NCBI GenBank assembly: GCA_016219455.1 | Contig: JACRMZ010000109.1 | Coordinates: 1-11,477 of the forward strand | DNA length: 11,477 bases | From: Candidatus Aenigmatarchaeota archaeon | GTDB taxonomy: Archaea > Aenigmatarchaeota > Aenigmatarchaeia > PWEA01 > JACRMZ01 | Direction of reading: 5' to 3' | Shown: in pieces, positions 1 through 7,571 of the stretch | Numbering within the stretch: position 1 is the stretch's first letter | How the letters are laid out: every line of letters begins with the position of its first letter | Program-made: the position numbers and the translations under genes | Notes under the pieces: model-generated | Database searches by the model: none | What the model saw: only the letters and a program-made list of their open reading frames with translations | Told to the model about the DNA's origin: nothing

Positions 1-3
1 CGC

Positions 4-25
4 AAGAAGGGGAGTTCCCCTTCTT
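4..25 (-). terminator. perfect inverted repeat downstream of pyrB, possible terminator
   Basis: Two 10-base arms, AAGAAGGGGA and TCCCCTTCTT, are exact reverse complements separated by two bases (or a 9-bp stem with a 4-base loop). The repeat lies about 40 bases past the pyrB stop. On the minus strand, what follows the hairpin is outside the window, so a U-tract cannot be checked. It could be a terminator, an RNA-processing site or an operator for the next gene. Confidence 0.4.
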
Positions 26-45
26 ACCGGGCTATCATCCCCCTT

Positions 46-58
46 CACAGAGTCTGTG
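46..58. repeat. short palindrome CACAGA-G-TCTGTG
   Basis: Six-base arms are perfectly complementary around a single central G, 8 bases beyond the pyrB stop. It may be part of the pyrB 3' region or an operator-like dyad. No function can be assigned. Confidence 0.3.
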
Positions 59-65
59 GAAATAA

Positions 66-1010
<945 letters not shown>

Positions 1011-1012
1011 CT

Positions 1013-1927
1013 ATGAAACATTTCCTGACGATGCTTGAGCTCTCCAAGCAGGAGTTCGAGGAGATACTCAACACCGCAAAATCGCTCAAACGGGCGCAGC
1101 AGCAGCCCCTCAAGGGAAAGGTCCTTGGGATGATATTTGAGAAGCCATCCACGCGGACGAGAGTTAGCTTTGAAGTGGGTATGCAGCAGCTTGGCGGCCA
1201 CGCAGTCTACCTTAACAAGAATGACATACAGATAGGGCGCGGCGAGACGGTAGCCGACACGTCCCGAGTCCTTTCCCGCTACTGCGATTTCCTCATGGCC
1301 CGCGTTTTTTCCCATTCGACATTGGAGGAAATGGCAAAGTATTCTTCAGTCCCCGTTATCAACGGGCTTTCAGATATCCATCACCCATGCCAGATAATGG
1401 GCGATTTGCTGACGCTTCAGGAAAAGTTTGGGAAGCTGATGGGACTTAAACTCGCATACGTAGGCGATGGAAACAACGTATGCAATTCCCTGCTGATAGG
1501 ATGCGCCATGGCCGGAGTCCATATCTCAGTCGGCTGCCCCAACAGTCATGCGCCAAACAAGGATGTAATCAGGGAAGCAAACAACATAGCGAAATCCACG
1601 GGCTCGAAAATTGAAATCGTCGATGACCCGGTCGATGCAGTCAGGAACGCTCACGCAATCTATACAGACACATGGGTCAGCATGGGCGATGAGGCGCAGA
1701 AGGAGGAAAGGGAAAAGATATTCAAAAATTATCAGGTCAACTCTGTCCTAGGGCATTATGCAACTCCCAACTGGGTTTTCATGCACTGCCTTCCTGCCCA
1801 CAGGGGACAAGAGGTAACGAACGACGTGATTGACGGAAAGCATTCTGTTGTCTGGGACGAAGCGGAGAACCGGTTGCACATACAAAAGGCAATTCTGGCG
1901 TTTCTCGACAAAAGAAGGTCAATTTAA
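1013..1927 (+). CDS. argF: ornithine carbamoyltransferase
   Basis: Transfers the carbamoyl group from carbamoyl phosphate to L-ornithine to give citrulline, a step of arginine synthesis (or works in reverse in the arginine deiminase pathway). The 304-residue protein shows the carbamoyl-phosphate motif STRTR at 46-50, HPCQ at 124-127, the ornithine-binding DTWVSMG at 219-225, and HCLP at 258-261. The last two distinguish it from aspartate carbamoyltransferase. The frame is also open from a TTG at 1007, but the ATG at 1013 gives the usual family N-terminus (MKHFLTMLEL) and the right spacing from the TATA-like box at 984-990, so it is preferred. No Shine-Dalgarno site is visible, consistent with a leaderless transcript. 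It is divergent from pyrB, which competes for the same substrate. The biosynthetic role is likely but not proven by sequence alone. Confidence 0.97.
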   Translation: MKHFLTMLELSKQEFEEILNTAKSLKRAQQQPLKGKVLGMIFEKPSTRTRVSFEVGMQQLGGHAVYLNKNDIQIGRGETVADTSRVLSRYCDFLMARVFSHSTLEEMAKYSSVPVINGLSDIHHPCQIMGDLLTLQEKFGKLMGLKLAYVGDGNNVCNSLLIGCAMAGVHISVGCPNSHAPNKDVIREANNIAKSTGSKIEIVDDPVDAVRNAHAIYTDTWVSMGDEAQKEEREKIFKNYQVNSVLGHYATPNWVFMHCLPAHRGQEVTNDVIDGKHSVVWDEAENRLHIQKAILAFLDKRRSI

Positions 1928-1955
1928 CATAAAGTAAGTAAAATTTCAAAACGGT

Positions 1956-1964
1956 CTTTTAATA
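1956..1964 (+). promoter_or_regulatory. TATA-like box of the MoxR-VWA operon
   Basis: CTTTTAATA lies in the 68-base gap after argF. A start site about 26 bases from its centre falls near 1986, leaving a leader of about 10 bases that carries the Shine-Dalgarno site. This would give the six-gene operon its own promoter. Confidence 0.45.
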
Positions 1965-1969
1965 GGTGG

Positions 1970-1981
1970 TTTTTTAATTTT
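1970..1981 (+). terminator. T-rich tract after argF, possible archaeal terminator
   Basis: TTTTTT followed by AATTTT lies 43 bases after the argF stop, with no stem-loop. Archaeal RNA polymerase often terminates at such oligo-T runs. It overlaps the promoter region of the next operon, so it may equally be just AT-rich promoter sequence. Confidence 0.3.
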
Positions 1982-1985
1982 GTGT

Positions 1986-1992
1986 AGGTGAT
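1986..1992 (+). promoter_or_regulatory. Shine-Dalgarno site of the MoxR ATPase gene
   Basis: AGGTGAT matches the complement of the conserved 16S rRNA 3' end and sits 3 bases before the ATG at 1996. The same GGTGA type of site is used for genes on the minus strand of this window. Confidence 0.6.
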
Positions 1993-1995
1993 TGA

Positions 1996-3345
1996 ATGGG
2001 GTCCAGTGATAATGTAAAGAAGCTTTATGATTACGCCAAAGACAACCTCTACCTCTGCCTTCCCGATATGGACATCGGCGGGGAAAGGTACAACTCATCT
2101 TTGCTTTTTGGATTTCTTACTGCAGCCACCGGAGGCAAGGAAGTCATATTCGGCGAATATGGGATGGGGAAAACGACATCATCCGAAAACATAATCTCTC
2201 TTTTTTACGGCTTGCCAAAGGAGGCCGTGATGGCGTCCACGTTGCAAGGCCAGCCTGAGCAGACGGAGGAGAAAACAGTCGGACGTTTTGACATCGGGAA
2301 GCTCAATGCAGGTGAGGAGGAAACCATATGGACATACTTCACGCTTCTGGAGCCAAAGCTGATAGACGAGGTCAACCGTTTGCCTGCAGGCAAACAAAGC
2401 GTGATTCTTCAGGGAATGGACAGGGGAGTCTGGAAATACGGAAAGTCCAATATATACCAGCAGGAGTTCTCGCTTTTTGGGACATGCAATTACAAAGACA
2501 GCGGCAACACGGATTTGATGGAAGCCGTCCTTGACAGGTTCGATGTCGCAGTCGAGTCAAGGAGCCCTGGCGCCAACATGATGAGAGTCATAAGGCACAT
2601 GAAAGCCGGAAAGTCCCCTGTTGAGAATGCGCAACTGGCGGACAAGCTGCTTTCCGACATAGAAGGCGTTAAAGTCAAGAGCTTCTCTGATTATGCCTCA
2701 GTCAAGGCCAAAGTAGACGAGGCATCCAATGAGTTCAGAAGGCTTTTCGAGGAAGCCGAAGGGATAGCGCTTCCTGACGCAGGTGCGAGGAGGAAAATAA
2801 AGGAGGATATAAACGCTGTGAAGCTTTCGCATGACGCCGACCTTTTCCTCGATTTGGTAATATCAGAGGTCGGTTTCTGCCCAAAGCACGGGCAAAAACG
2901 CGCCAATAACCTATGCAAACCATTCTGTTCGCATTACAAAAACTACGCAGGCTCAAACACAAAGAGGGGATTGTCAGTCAGGACAAACAAGGCGATAGTC
3001 AAGTATTCCAAGGCGCTTGCGTGGTTCATGGGCTCTGAAGAAGTCACGGTAGAGCATGTGGAGACTGTTTTGCCGTATGCGATATGGCATAAGCTTGAGT
3101 TCTACGACGATTACCTTTCTTCATTGAAGCAGGACGAGAAGGACGAACCACTCCAGTTCTATGCGGCCAAGAAGATGGTGAGAAATATGAAAGCCGAATT
3201 TGACGAGATAAAGCCGGCTCAGGCAAAAGTCGTCAGCCTTCTGAGGGAAGGCAAGCATGATGAAGCCAAGAAGTTCATCGAAGGCGATGAGGCGCATGTC
3301 GGCTACGAGCAGCCGGTATTCAAAGAGTATCTCAGGCTTGATTAA
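1996..3345 (+). CDS. MoxR-family AAA+ ATPase
   Basis: A cytoplasmic AAA+ ATPase of 449 residues, expected to act as a chaperone-like remodelling machine with a VWA partner. Walker A is GEYGMGKT at 53-60. Walker B with the MoxR signature is LIDEVNRLP at 122-130, sensor 1 is Asn165 in FGTCNYKDSG, and the arginine-finger region is LDRFD at 179-183. Sensor 2 is around Arg329 in LSVRTNKAIV, followed by the usual lid helices with an EEVTVEHVETVLP segment (348-360). Between the core and sensor 2 is an unusual cysteine/histidine group (C295, H298, C307, C311, H313) that could bind a metal. The C-terminal tail of about 80 residues is charged and helical. It is first in the operon, and the VWA gene lies three genes downstream, the classical MoxR-VWA pairing. 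It lacks the N-terminal tag seen in four neighbours. The substrate is unknown. Confidence 0.9.
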   Translation: MGSSDNVKKLYDYAKDNLYLCLPDMDIGGERYNSSLLFGFLTAATGGKEVIFGEYGMGKTTSSENIISLFYGLPKEAVMASTLQGQPEQTEEKTVGRFDIGKLNAGEEETIWTYFTLLEPKLIDEVNRLPAGKQSVILQGMDRGVWKYGKSNIYQQEFSLFGTCNYKDSGNTDLMEAVLDRFDVAVESRSPGANMMRVIRHMKAGKSPVENAQLADKLLSDIEGVKVKSFSDYASVKAKVDEASNEFRRLFEEAEGIALPDAGARRKIKEDINAVKLSHDADLFLDLVISEVGFCPKHGQKRANNLCKPFCSHYKNYAGSNTKRGLSVRTNKAIVKYSKALAWFMGSEEVTVEHVETVLPYAIWHKLEFYDDYLSSLKQDEKDEPLQFYAAKKMVRNMKAEFDEIKPAQAKVVSLLREGKHDEAKKFIEGDEAHVGYEQPVFKEYLRLD

Positions 3346-3349
3346 CGCC

Positions 3350-3802
3350 ATGCACCAAAAAAAGGGCGGCATGTTCGGCATGTATGATGGCATTAAAGTC
3401 GACTATGAAGAGAGGCACCTCAAGCCCAACGAAGGCGATGGATTTGGAGTTACGGATTTGATAGAAGGTTCACTTTCTACGGATATACCAGCTCGTTACA
3501 CAATTTCCAGGACCTACGATGTCCCCAACGGGACATATAGCGTCAGCGCAAGGGCAAATGTGAAGTCCGGAAGCCCCACGTACAATGGCGCATGGCAGTT
3601 TGAATCTCAGGGATTGCCCCTATACGGTTCTCCGACGATTCCAATAACATGGGAAAACGATGAGAGCGACACTTATGACGTTCAGGTAACAGATGGCAAG
3701 CTCAAATGTGATTTCATATGGGGAAAGAACTCAGGCTATGCAAGGACCGGTTTTGTTGAATATGTGGAGTTCCGGTATATGAGGAAGCTGGAAAAAGTAT
3801 GA
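3350..3802 (+). CDS. tagged small beta-sandwich-like protein 1
   Basis: A 150-residue protein of unknown function, without a signal peptide or membrane segment. It begins with a short basic stretch and the peptide MFGMYDGI (8-15), the tag shared with three other proteins of this operon. An acidic linker follows. From about residue 48 to the end is a compact domain rich in alternating polar and hydrophobic residues, with YDVPNGTY (56-63), VTDGKL (113-118) and a final VEYVEFRY (136-143). This pattern resembles jelly-roll or carbohydrate-binding-module sandwiches, where a GTY strand and a DGKL turn are common; the similarity is my reading, not a search result. The next gene is a paralog. The ATG at 3350 is chosen because it lies 4 bases after the ATPase stop; the frame is open further upstream, but that part overlaps the ATPase gene. 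An internal ATG at 3371 is a less likely alternative. Confidence 0.85.
   Translation: MHQKKGGMFGMYDGIKVDYEERHLKPNEGDGFGVTDLIEGSLSTDIPARYTISRTYDVPNGTYSVSARANVKSGSPTYNGAWQFESQGLPLYGSPTIPITWENDESDTYDVQVTDGKLKCDFIWGKNSGYARTGFVEYVEFRYMRKLEKV
3371..3391 (+). other. N-terminal tag copy 1 (M-F-G-M-Y-D-G)
   Basis: Codons 8-14 of the first sandwich-like protein encode MFGMYDG, followed by Ile. This is the first of four copies of the tag in the operon. It differs from the others in having Met in place of Pro. Confidence 0.8.
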
Positions 3803-4230
3803 AAAAAAATCCTTTTGGCATGTATGACGGCGTTGGTGCTGATAACGACGACGCTCTGCAGATTGAAGCTTCTGTTATCGAGGACACTGAAAAAATAGAA
3901 ATGGATGCAAAAGAAGTGAAGTATCCTGAATATTATGTAAGACGGTCATATGTTGTCCCCAATGGGACATATCTCGTCCGTGGAAGGGCAAATGTCCGTT
4001 CGCACAACACCGACTACAGGGCAAGATGGATGCTTGATGCGCAGGAATCACAGGTTTATGATACGCAACCCATACCGGCTGAATGGTCTGTGGGTGACAG
4101 TGACTGGATAGATGACATTCGTGTTAAAGACGGAAAGCTATCACTTACGCTAACGCTTTCACGGAGCAATAACGAGTTGAGGCGCGCTTACATGGAGTGG
4201 GTGGAGTTCAGCTACAGGAGGCGTGAGTGA
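3799..4230 (+). CDS. tagged small beta-sandwich-like protein 2
   Basis: A 143-residue paralog of the preceding protein. It starts MKKNPFGMYDGV, so the tag lies at residues 5-12, followed by an acidic linker (15-40). The sandwich-like domain spans about 45-141, with YVVPNGTY (51-58), VKDGKL (109-114) and EWVEFSY (133-139) matching the neighbour at the same places. The start overlaps the upstream stop as ATGA (3799-3802), typical of translational coupling. Two short DNA blocks are almost identical to the neighbour (17 of 18 bases at 3955-3972 versus 3521-3538, and AAGGGCAAATGT in both), which suggests a fairly recent tandem duplication or gene conversion. No signal peptide is visible, so it probably acts in the cytoplasm. 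Function is unknown; a ligand- or glycan-binding role is a guess from the fold pattern. Confidence 0.87.
   Translation: MKKNPFGMYDGVGADNDDALQIEASVIEDTEKIEMDAKEVKYPEYYVRRSYVVPNGTYLVRGRANVRSHNTDYRARWMLDAQESQVYDTQPIPAEWSVGDSDWIDDIRVKDGKLSLTLTLSRSNNELRRAYMEWVEFSYRRRE
3811..3831 (+). other. N-terminal tag copy 2 (P-F-G-M-Y-D-G)
   Basis: Codons 5-11 encode PFGMYDG, followed by Val. The codons differ synonymously from the other copies (for example TTT against TTC for Phe). Confidence 0.85.
4216..4221 (+). promoter_or_regulatory. Shine-Dalgarno site that fixes the VWA gene start
   Basis: AGGAGG inside the end of the preceding gene lies 8 bases before the ATG at 4230. This favours that ATG over the in-frame GTG at 4227. 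Confidence 0.6.
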
Positions 4231-5933
4231 TGGACGAGGAATACAGGAAGAAGCTTGAGGAAAAGCTCCCGAAAGTGTGGAAGGAAGTGAGGGAATCATT
4301 CAACTATCCGCAGATACCAAAGCCAGTTTTTGATGAAAAAACGCAGGAAATAGAAATGAAAAACCACAGGATTGTGATAAACCCTGAGTATGTCAAAGAA
4401 CTCGAGGCAAAAGGGCTTGCGCAGGATGATGCGTTAAAGGCGATGCTAAGCCATTATCTGGGGCATTATTTCTACAAGAATGACCCATGGGATTTTACAA
4501 ACATGCTTTTTGTCGAAAATGAAATGTCGCTTGTTGACGAAAAGCGGGCAGCTGAGTTCCGCAACGCCTACAATGACGTTTGTGTCGACCTTAAGCTCCT
4601 GCTAAGGCACAGGAAAAGCGGGGCCGAAAAGCTTCTTTCGAAGACCGGCACGACAAGCATCGACCGTTTGCTGAGAGCATATTACCAGGATCAGTCAGGG
4701 TATGACATGGGCCTCGGTGGGACAAGCGCCCTCGAAGAAAAATATGTGAAAAAAATAAAGACAATAGACTTCTTTGACCGCAGTAGATTGAAGTACAACT
4801 CAAGGAGATTCGGGAAGATACTGAAGGATTATATCGATGAGCTTCCCAAAGACGAGCTTCCCAATGGCAAGGAGTCCGGAGGGAAAGGGGACGAACAAGA
4901 ATCAGGGGATAATGAACAGGACTCTGGGGGCCAGATGCAAGATCCCGAAGGCAAAAAAGACGCAAATTCCATCGGCGATGGAGACGGTAAAGATGGCTAC
5001 TCAGGCTGCTGCGGCACTGGAAAGCATATGGATCATGAGGCCTTTGGCGAAGATGAAGTCAGGGAAGGCATAAGGGAGCTTGCCAAGGGGATGGACCCAG
5101 AAGAATTCAAAAAGGCAGCAAAAAGGCTTGGAATAGGGAAAATTGAAGGAAAGGGAATAGGGATTTCAGGGGAAGGCTCGCCGGAAATCACAAGCAAGGA
5201 TTATTATCAGACGCTCTCCGAAGCCTATAGGATAGGCATTCTTGAAAAGCCCAACATCAAGAGCGACACAATGTATCCGGAAACCCATAAAAAATACGAG
5301 ATGGGCGACCCATTCAATGAAATCGATTTCCTGAATTCCTATGGCAAGATAATACCAGGAGTCACGCAGAAGTGGAAGTATTCTGAAATGGATGTCCACG
5401 GCAAGCTGGATGGCATACCTGATGCGCTTGTAGTTATAGACAGCTCAAGCAGCATGATAAATCCCTCCTCATCGCTTTCCTACGCGGTTCTTGGCGGTTT
5501 TTGCGCCTCCAACGCGTATTTGGACAGCGGGAGCAAAGTAGGCGTCATAAACTTCTCAGGAAACAACCAGATGCTCAGCGTCGACTTTACCGATGACAGG
5601 GACAAGGTATACGAGGCTCTGGCTTCATACTTTGCCGGCGGAACGGTAATGCCGCTTCAGGAGCTGAAGCAAATGGTAAACAAGAATGAAAAGGAATGCG
5701 ACATAATACTGATAAGCGACACTCAGATAGACAACCTCGTTGACACGATAAATTATTTGAAGGGCATAGAGAACAAGAACAGAGTCACTGTCCTTTGCAT
5801 TGGCGATAGTTATGGCGACCTTCAGAAGTATTCCGATGACAAGTTTTCAATATACGCCATCGAAAGCATTGAGAGCTTACCGGATATAATCCTAGGGGAC
5901 ATCAGAGGCCATTTGAATGGGAAAAAAAAGTGA
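4230..5933 (+). CDS. VWA-domain protein with degenerate metallopeptidase-like N-terminus
   Basis: A 567-residue cytoplasmic protein, the likely partner of the MoxR ATPase. The N-terminal part (about 1-200) resembles the putative metallopeptidase domain found ahead of VWA domains in several bacterial and archaeal families. Its zinc-motif position reads HYLGH (75-79), so the catalytic Glu of HExxH is replaced by Tyr, and NAYNDVCVDLKL follows at 112-123. A Gly/Asp/Glu-rich, low-complexity linker runs from about 203 to 260. The C-terminal VWA domain (about 396-560) has an intact metal-ion-dependent adhesion site: DSSSS at 404-408, the Thr of AGGT at 469-472, and ISD at 495-497. The start overlaps the upstream stop (TGATG). 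MoxR-VWA pairs usually remodel or insert metals or cofactors into other proteins. The client here may be the tagged neighbours, which is an inference. Confidence 0.9.
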   Translation: MDEEYRKKLEEKLPKVWKEVRESFNYPQIPKPVFDEKTQEIEMKNHRIVINPEYVKELEAKGLAQDDALKAMLSHYLGHYFYKNDPWDFTNMLFVENEMSLVDEKRAAEFRNAYNDVCVDLKLLLRHRKSGAEKLLSKTGTTSIDRLLRAYYQDQSGYDMGLGGTSALEEKYVKKIKTIDFFDRSRLKYNSRRFGKILKDYIDELPKDELPNGKESGGKGDEQESGDNEQDSGGQMQDPEGKKDANSIGDGDGKDGYSGCCGTGKHMDHEAFGEDEVREGIRELAKGMDPEEFKKAAKRLGIGKIEGKGIGISGEGSPEITSKDYYQTLSEAYRIGILEKPNIKSDTMYPETHKKYEMGDPFNEIDFLNSYGKIIPGVTQKWKYSEMDVHGKLDGIPDALVVIDSSSSMINPSSSLSYAVLGGFCASNAYLDSGSKVGVINFSGNNQMLSVDFTDDRDKVYEALASYFAGGTVMPLQELKQMVNKNEKECDIILISDTQIDNLVDTINYLKGIENKNRVTVLCIGDSYGDLQKYSDDKFSIYAIESIESLPDIILGDIRGHLNGKKK

Positions 5934-6681
5934 CCCTTTCGGGATGTACGACGGCATTGACGTCCCAAAAGGGGATGAAACAGCCATTGTCGACGGAAAC
6001 ATGGCAGATGCTCTTTACATTTTCGGCAGGATAGACATGAATTTCGACAAGATTGACGGCTTGTATACATACAGGTATTATAGCACGGCCCCCGATAACG
6101 CGCTGATGGGCGTTTTTTGCCACCTCCTTGGGGAGGATGGCGCTCGCGAACTCTATGACAACGTAAAGAAAACCTTCTCCAAGGATGGCCTGTATGCAAG
6201 GTCAACTGCAGATTACAGAAGGCCGGAGATATACACCAGTGCATGCGTCGGTTTGCTGGCATTTTCCCTTGGTGAAAGGGAAGAAGCAGAGAGGATTTTC
6301 AACACTTTTTTGAAAACCGATAAAGACGAAATCGACGGTTTGTTTGGCATGGCAATACTTGGAAAAGTTTTAGGAAGAGACGGCGAAGCAAACGAGTTCT
6401 ATGATCGCGCCATGGGATTGTCCACAAACGAGACGCTTTATGCTGCCAAAGGCTCCGGCTATTATGACACCAAGAACAGCGCCCTGAAGCTTGTCTACCA
6501 CAAACTTGCGGGAAAGGAAAGTGACGACAGGGATATTTTCAAAGAAATTGAGGCTAGGATACCGAAGAACAACGGCCTCTTTGTCTGGGGAAGCCACATG
6601 ATGCCTAGCAGTTCTCCAAGCATTGATGACAGCGCGCTTGTTGGCATATACCTTTGCCTGAGAGGCGGAATGGTCCTATGA
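5917..6681 (+). CDS. tagged alpha-hairpin repeat protein 1
   Basis: A 254-residue protein of unknown function with no signal peptide. It begins MGKKSDPFGMYDGI, carrying the operon tag at residues 7-14. The rest is five degenerate repeats of 32 to 50 residues. Each joins a segment like DNALMGVFCHLLG, an A-x-x-[I/L]-[Y/F] helix and a DGLY/GLF turn; the turns fall at 48-50, 91-93, 141-143, 173-175 and 220-222. The third repeat is shortened. This pattern resembles TPR-like or alpha/alpha-toroid proteins; I cannot separate these by eye. It ends SALVGIYLCLRGG, nearly the same ending as the next gene, so the two are paralogs. The start lies inside the last 17 bases of the VWA gene, indicating tight coupling. 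Confidence 0.86.
   Translation: MGKKSDPFGMYDGIDVPKGDETAIVDGNMADALYIFGRIDMNFDKIDGLYTYRYYSTAPDNALMGVFCHLLGEDGARELYDNVKKTFSKDGLYARSTADYRRPEIYTSACVGLLAFSLGEREEAERIFNTFLKTDKDEIDGLFGMAILGKVLGRDGEANEFYDRAMGLSTNETLYAAKGSGYYDTKNSALKLVYHKLAGKESDDRDIFKEIEARIPKNNGLFVWGSHMMPSSSPSIDDSALVGIYLCLRGGMVL
5935..5955 (+). other. N-terminal tag copy 3 (P-F-G-M-Y-D-G)
   Basis: Codons 7-13 encode PFGMYDG, followed by Ile. The GGG and TAC codons for Gly and Tyr differ from those in copy 2 although the peptide is the same. Confidence 0.85.
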
Positions 6682-7571
6682 CAAATCCGTTTGACATGTA
6701 TGACGGAGTCAAGCATGAGGAGGAAAACGGGCTGAAAAAAACCACGGCTACTAGAAAGTTTGATGAGAACGCTCTAAGGAGAGCCGAGGAGCTTTACGAC
6801 AGCATAAAATCCAAGGTCCCCAGGAAAGACGGGCTTTACGGCTACGCGGGCTTGAACGACTACATCTCGGTTTCGGAAAACGCGCCGGTTGCAATATTGG
6901 CAAAGCTGCTTGGGAAAGACGATGATGCAAGGGAGATCTATCTTGGCATAAAGGGACAGATTGGCAAGCAATACAACGGGCTATATAACGAATCCATAAT
7001 GCCGGACATTCCTATGGGTGGTAGAGGGCCGTCTACCAAGGGCAACGCCTTGATGGGAATACTTTCCCTGATGCATGGGGACGTCGAGGAGGCGGAGAAG
7101 ATATACAACCTGGTAAACAAGGACATAGGCAAAAGCGGCGATCTGTACGGCAGCGATTCTTTCAGCAGGGGCTCATGGAGCGACAACACCCACGACAACG
7201 CCCTCATGGGAACATTTGTGAAGATGCTTGGGAAGGATGTGGAGGCAAATAAAATTTTTGACGAAATAGATTCCATGATGAGGATGCCTTTGGGCCTGTA
7301 TGGCCACACAGTTAGGAGCGAGATAATCTACACTGAAGACAACGCTTCTATGGCCATATTCTGTGACGTGCTGGGCAACTACGTCTATTCGGAGGAGATT
7401 TATTCAAAGTTCGAGTCTGTTGCCGGGAAGGACAACGGCCTGTACCTTTCAATGGAAAAAGGGGCGTACATGCTTCCAAGAACAGATGGAGAAAGGAGCC
7501 TTTGCTCGCAGCCAAGTGCCCTTGTAGGCATCTATCTGTGCCTTAGGGCAGGCAAAAAACTTCAGCCGTAA
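6678..7571 (+). CDS. tagged alpha-hairpin repeat protein 2
   Basis: A 297-residue paralog of the preceding protein and last gene of the operon. The tag is PFDMYDGV at residues 4-11, with Asp in place of the usual Gly. Five repeats of about 48-54 residues follow, with [G/D]LY turns at 52-54, 101-103, 155-157, 206-208 and 254-256. Each turn is followed by a variable loop, a segment like NALMGILSLMHG, and a helix such as AEKIYNLVNK. The protein ends SALVGIYLCLRAGKK. The repeats are more regular than in the neighbour. The ATG at 6678 overlaps the upstream stop as ATGA; the frame is open back to a TTG at 6654, but only the ATG places the tag at the very N-terminus as in the other proteins. The 3' end overlaps the convergent gene by 10 bases. 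The repeats may form a solenoid or toroid that binds a partner. Confidence 0.87.
   Translation: MTNPFDMYDGVKHEEENGLKKTTATRKFDENALRRAEELYDSIKSKVPRKDGLYGYAGLNDYISVSENAPVAILAKLLGKDDDAREIYLGIKGQIGKQYNGLYNESIMPDIPMGGRGPSTKGNALMGILSLMHGDVEEAEKIYNLVNKDIGKSGDLYGSDSFSRGSWSDNTHDNALMGTFVKMLGKDVEANKIFDEIDSMMRMPLGLYGHTVRSEIIYTEDNASMAIFCDVLGNYVYSEEIYSKFESVAGKDNGLYLSMEKGAYMLPRTDGERSLCSQPSALVGIYLCLRAGKKLQP
6687..6707 (+). other. N-terminal tag copy 4 (P-F-D-M-Y-D-G)
   Basis: Codons 4-10 encode PFDMYDG, followed by Val. It is the only copy with Asp in the third position. Confidence 0.8.

Noticed and set aside
3257-3349. Extended start of the first tagged sandwich protein inside the ATPase gene
   Set aside because: The extension lies wholly within the end of the ATPase gene, looks like random Ser/Arg-rich sequence, and would bury the tag that is N-terminal in the three other proteins.
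4836-5010. Low-complexity Gly/Asp/Glu-rich region of the VWA gene as a DNA repeat or gene junction
   Set aside because: The frame runs through without interruption and the region behaves as a flexible linker between two recognisable domains; no exact DNA repeat unit is visible.
6654-6677. TTG start for the last tagged gene
   Set aside because: The ATG at 6678 gives an ATGA overlap with the previous gene and the expected N-terminal tag position.
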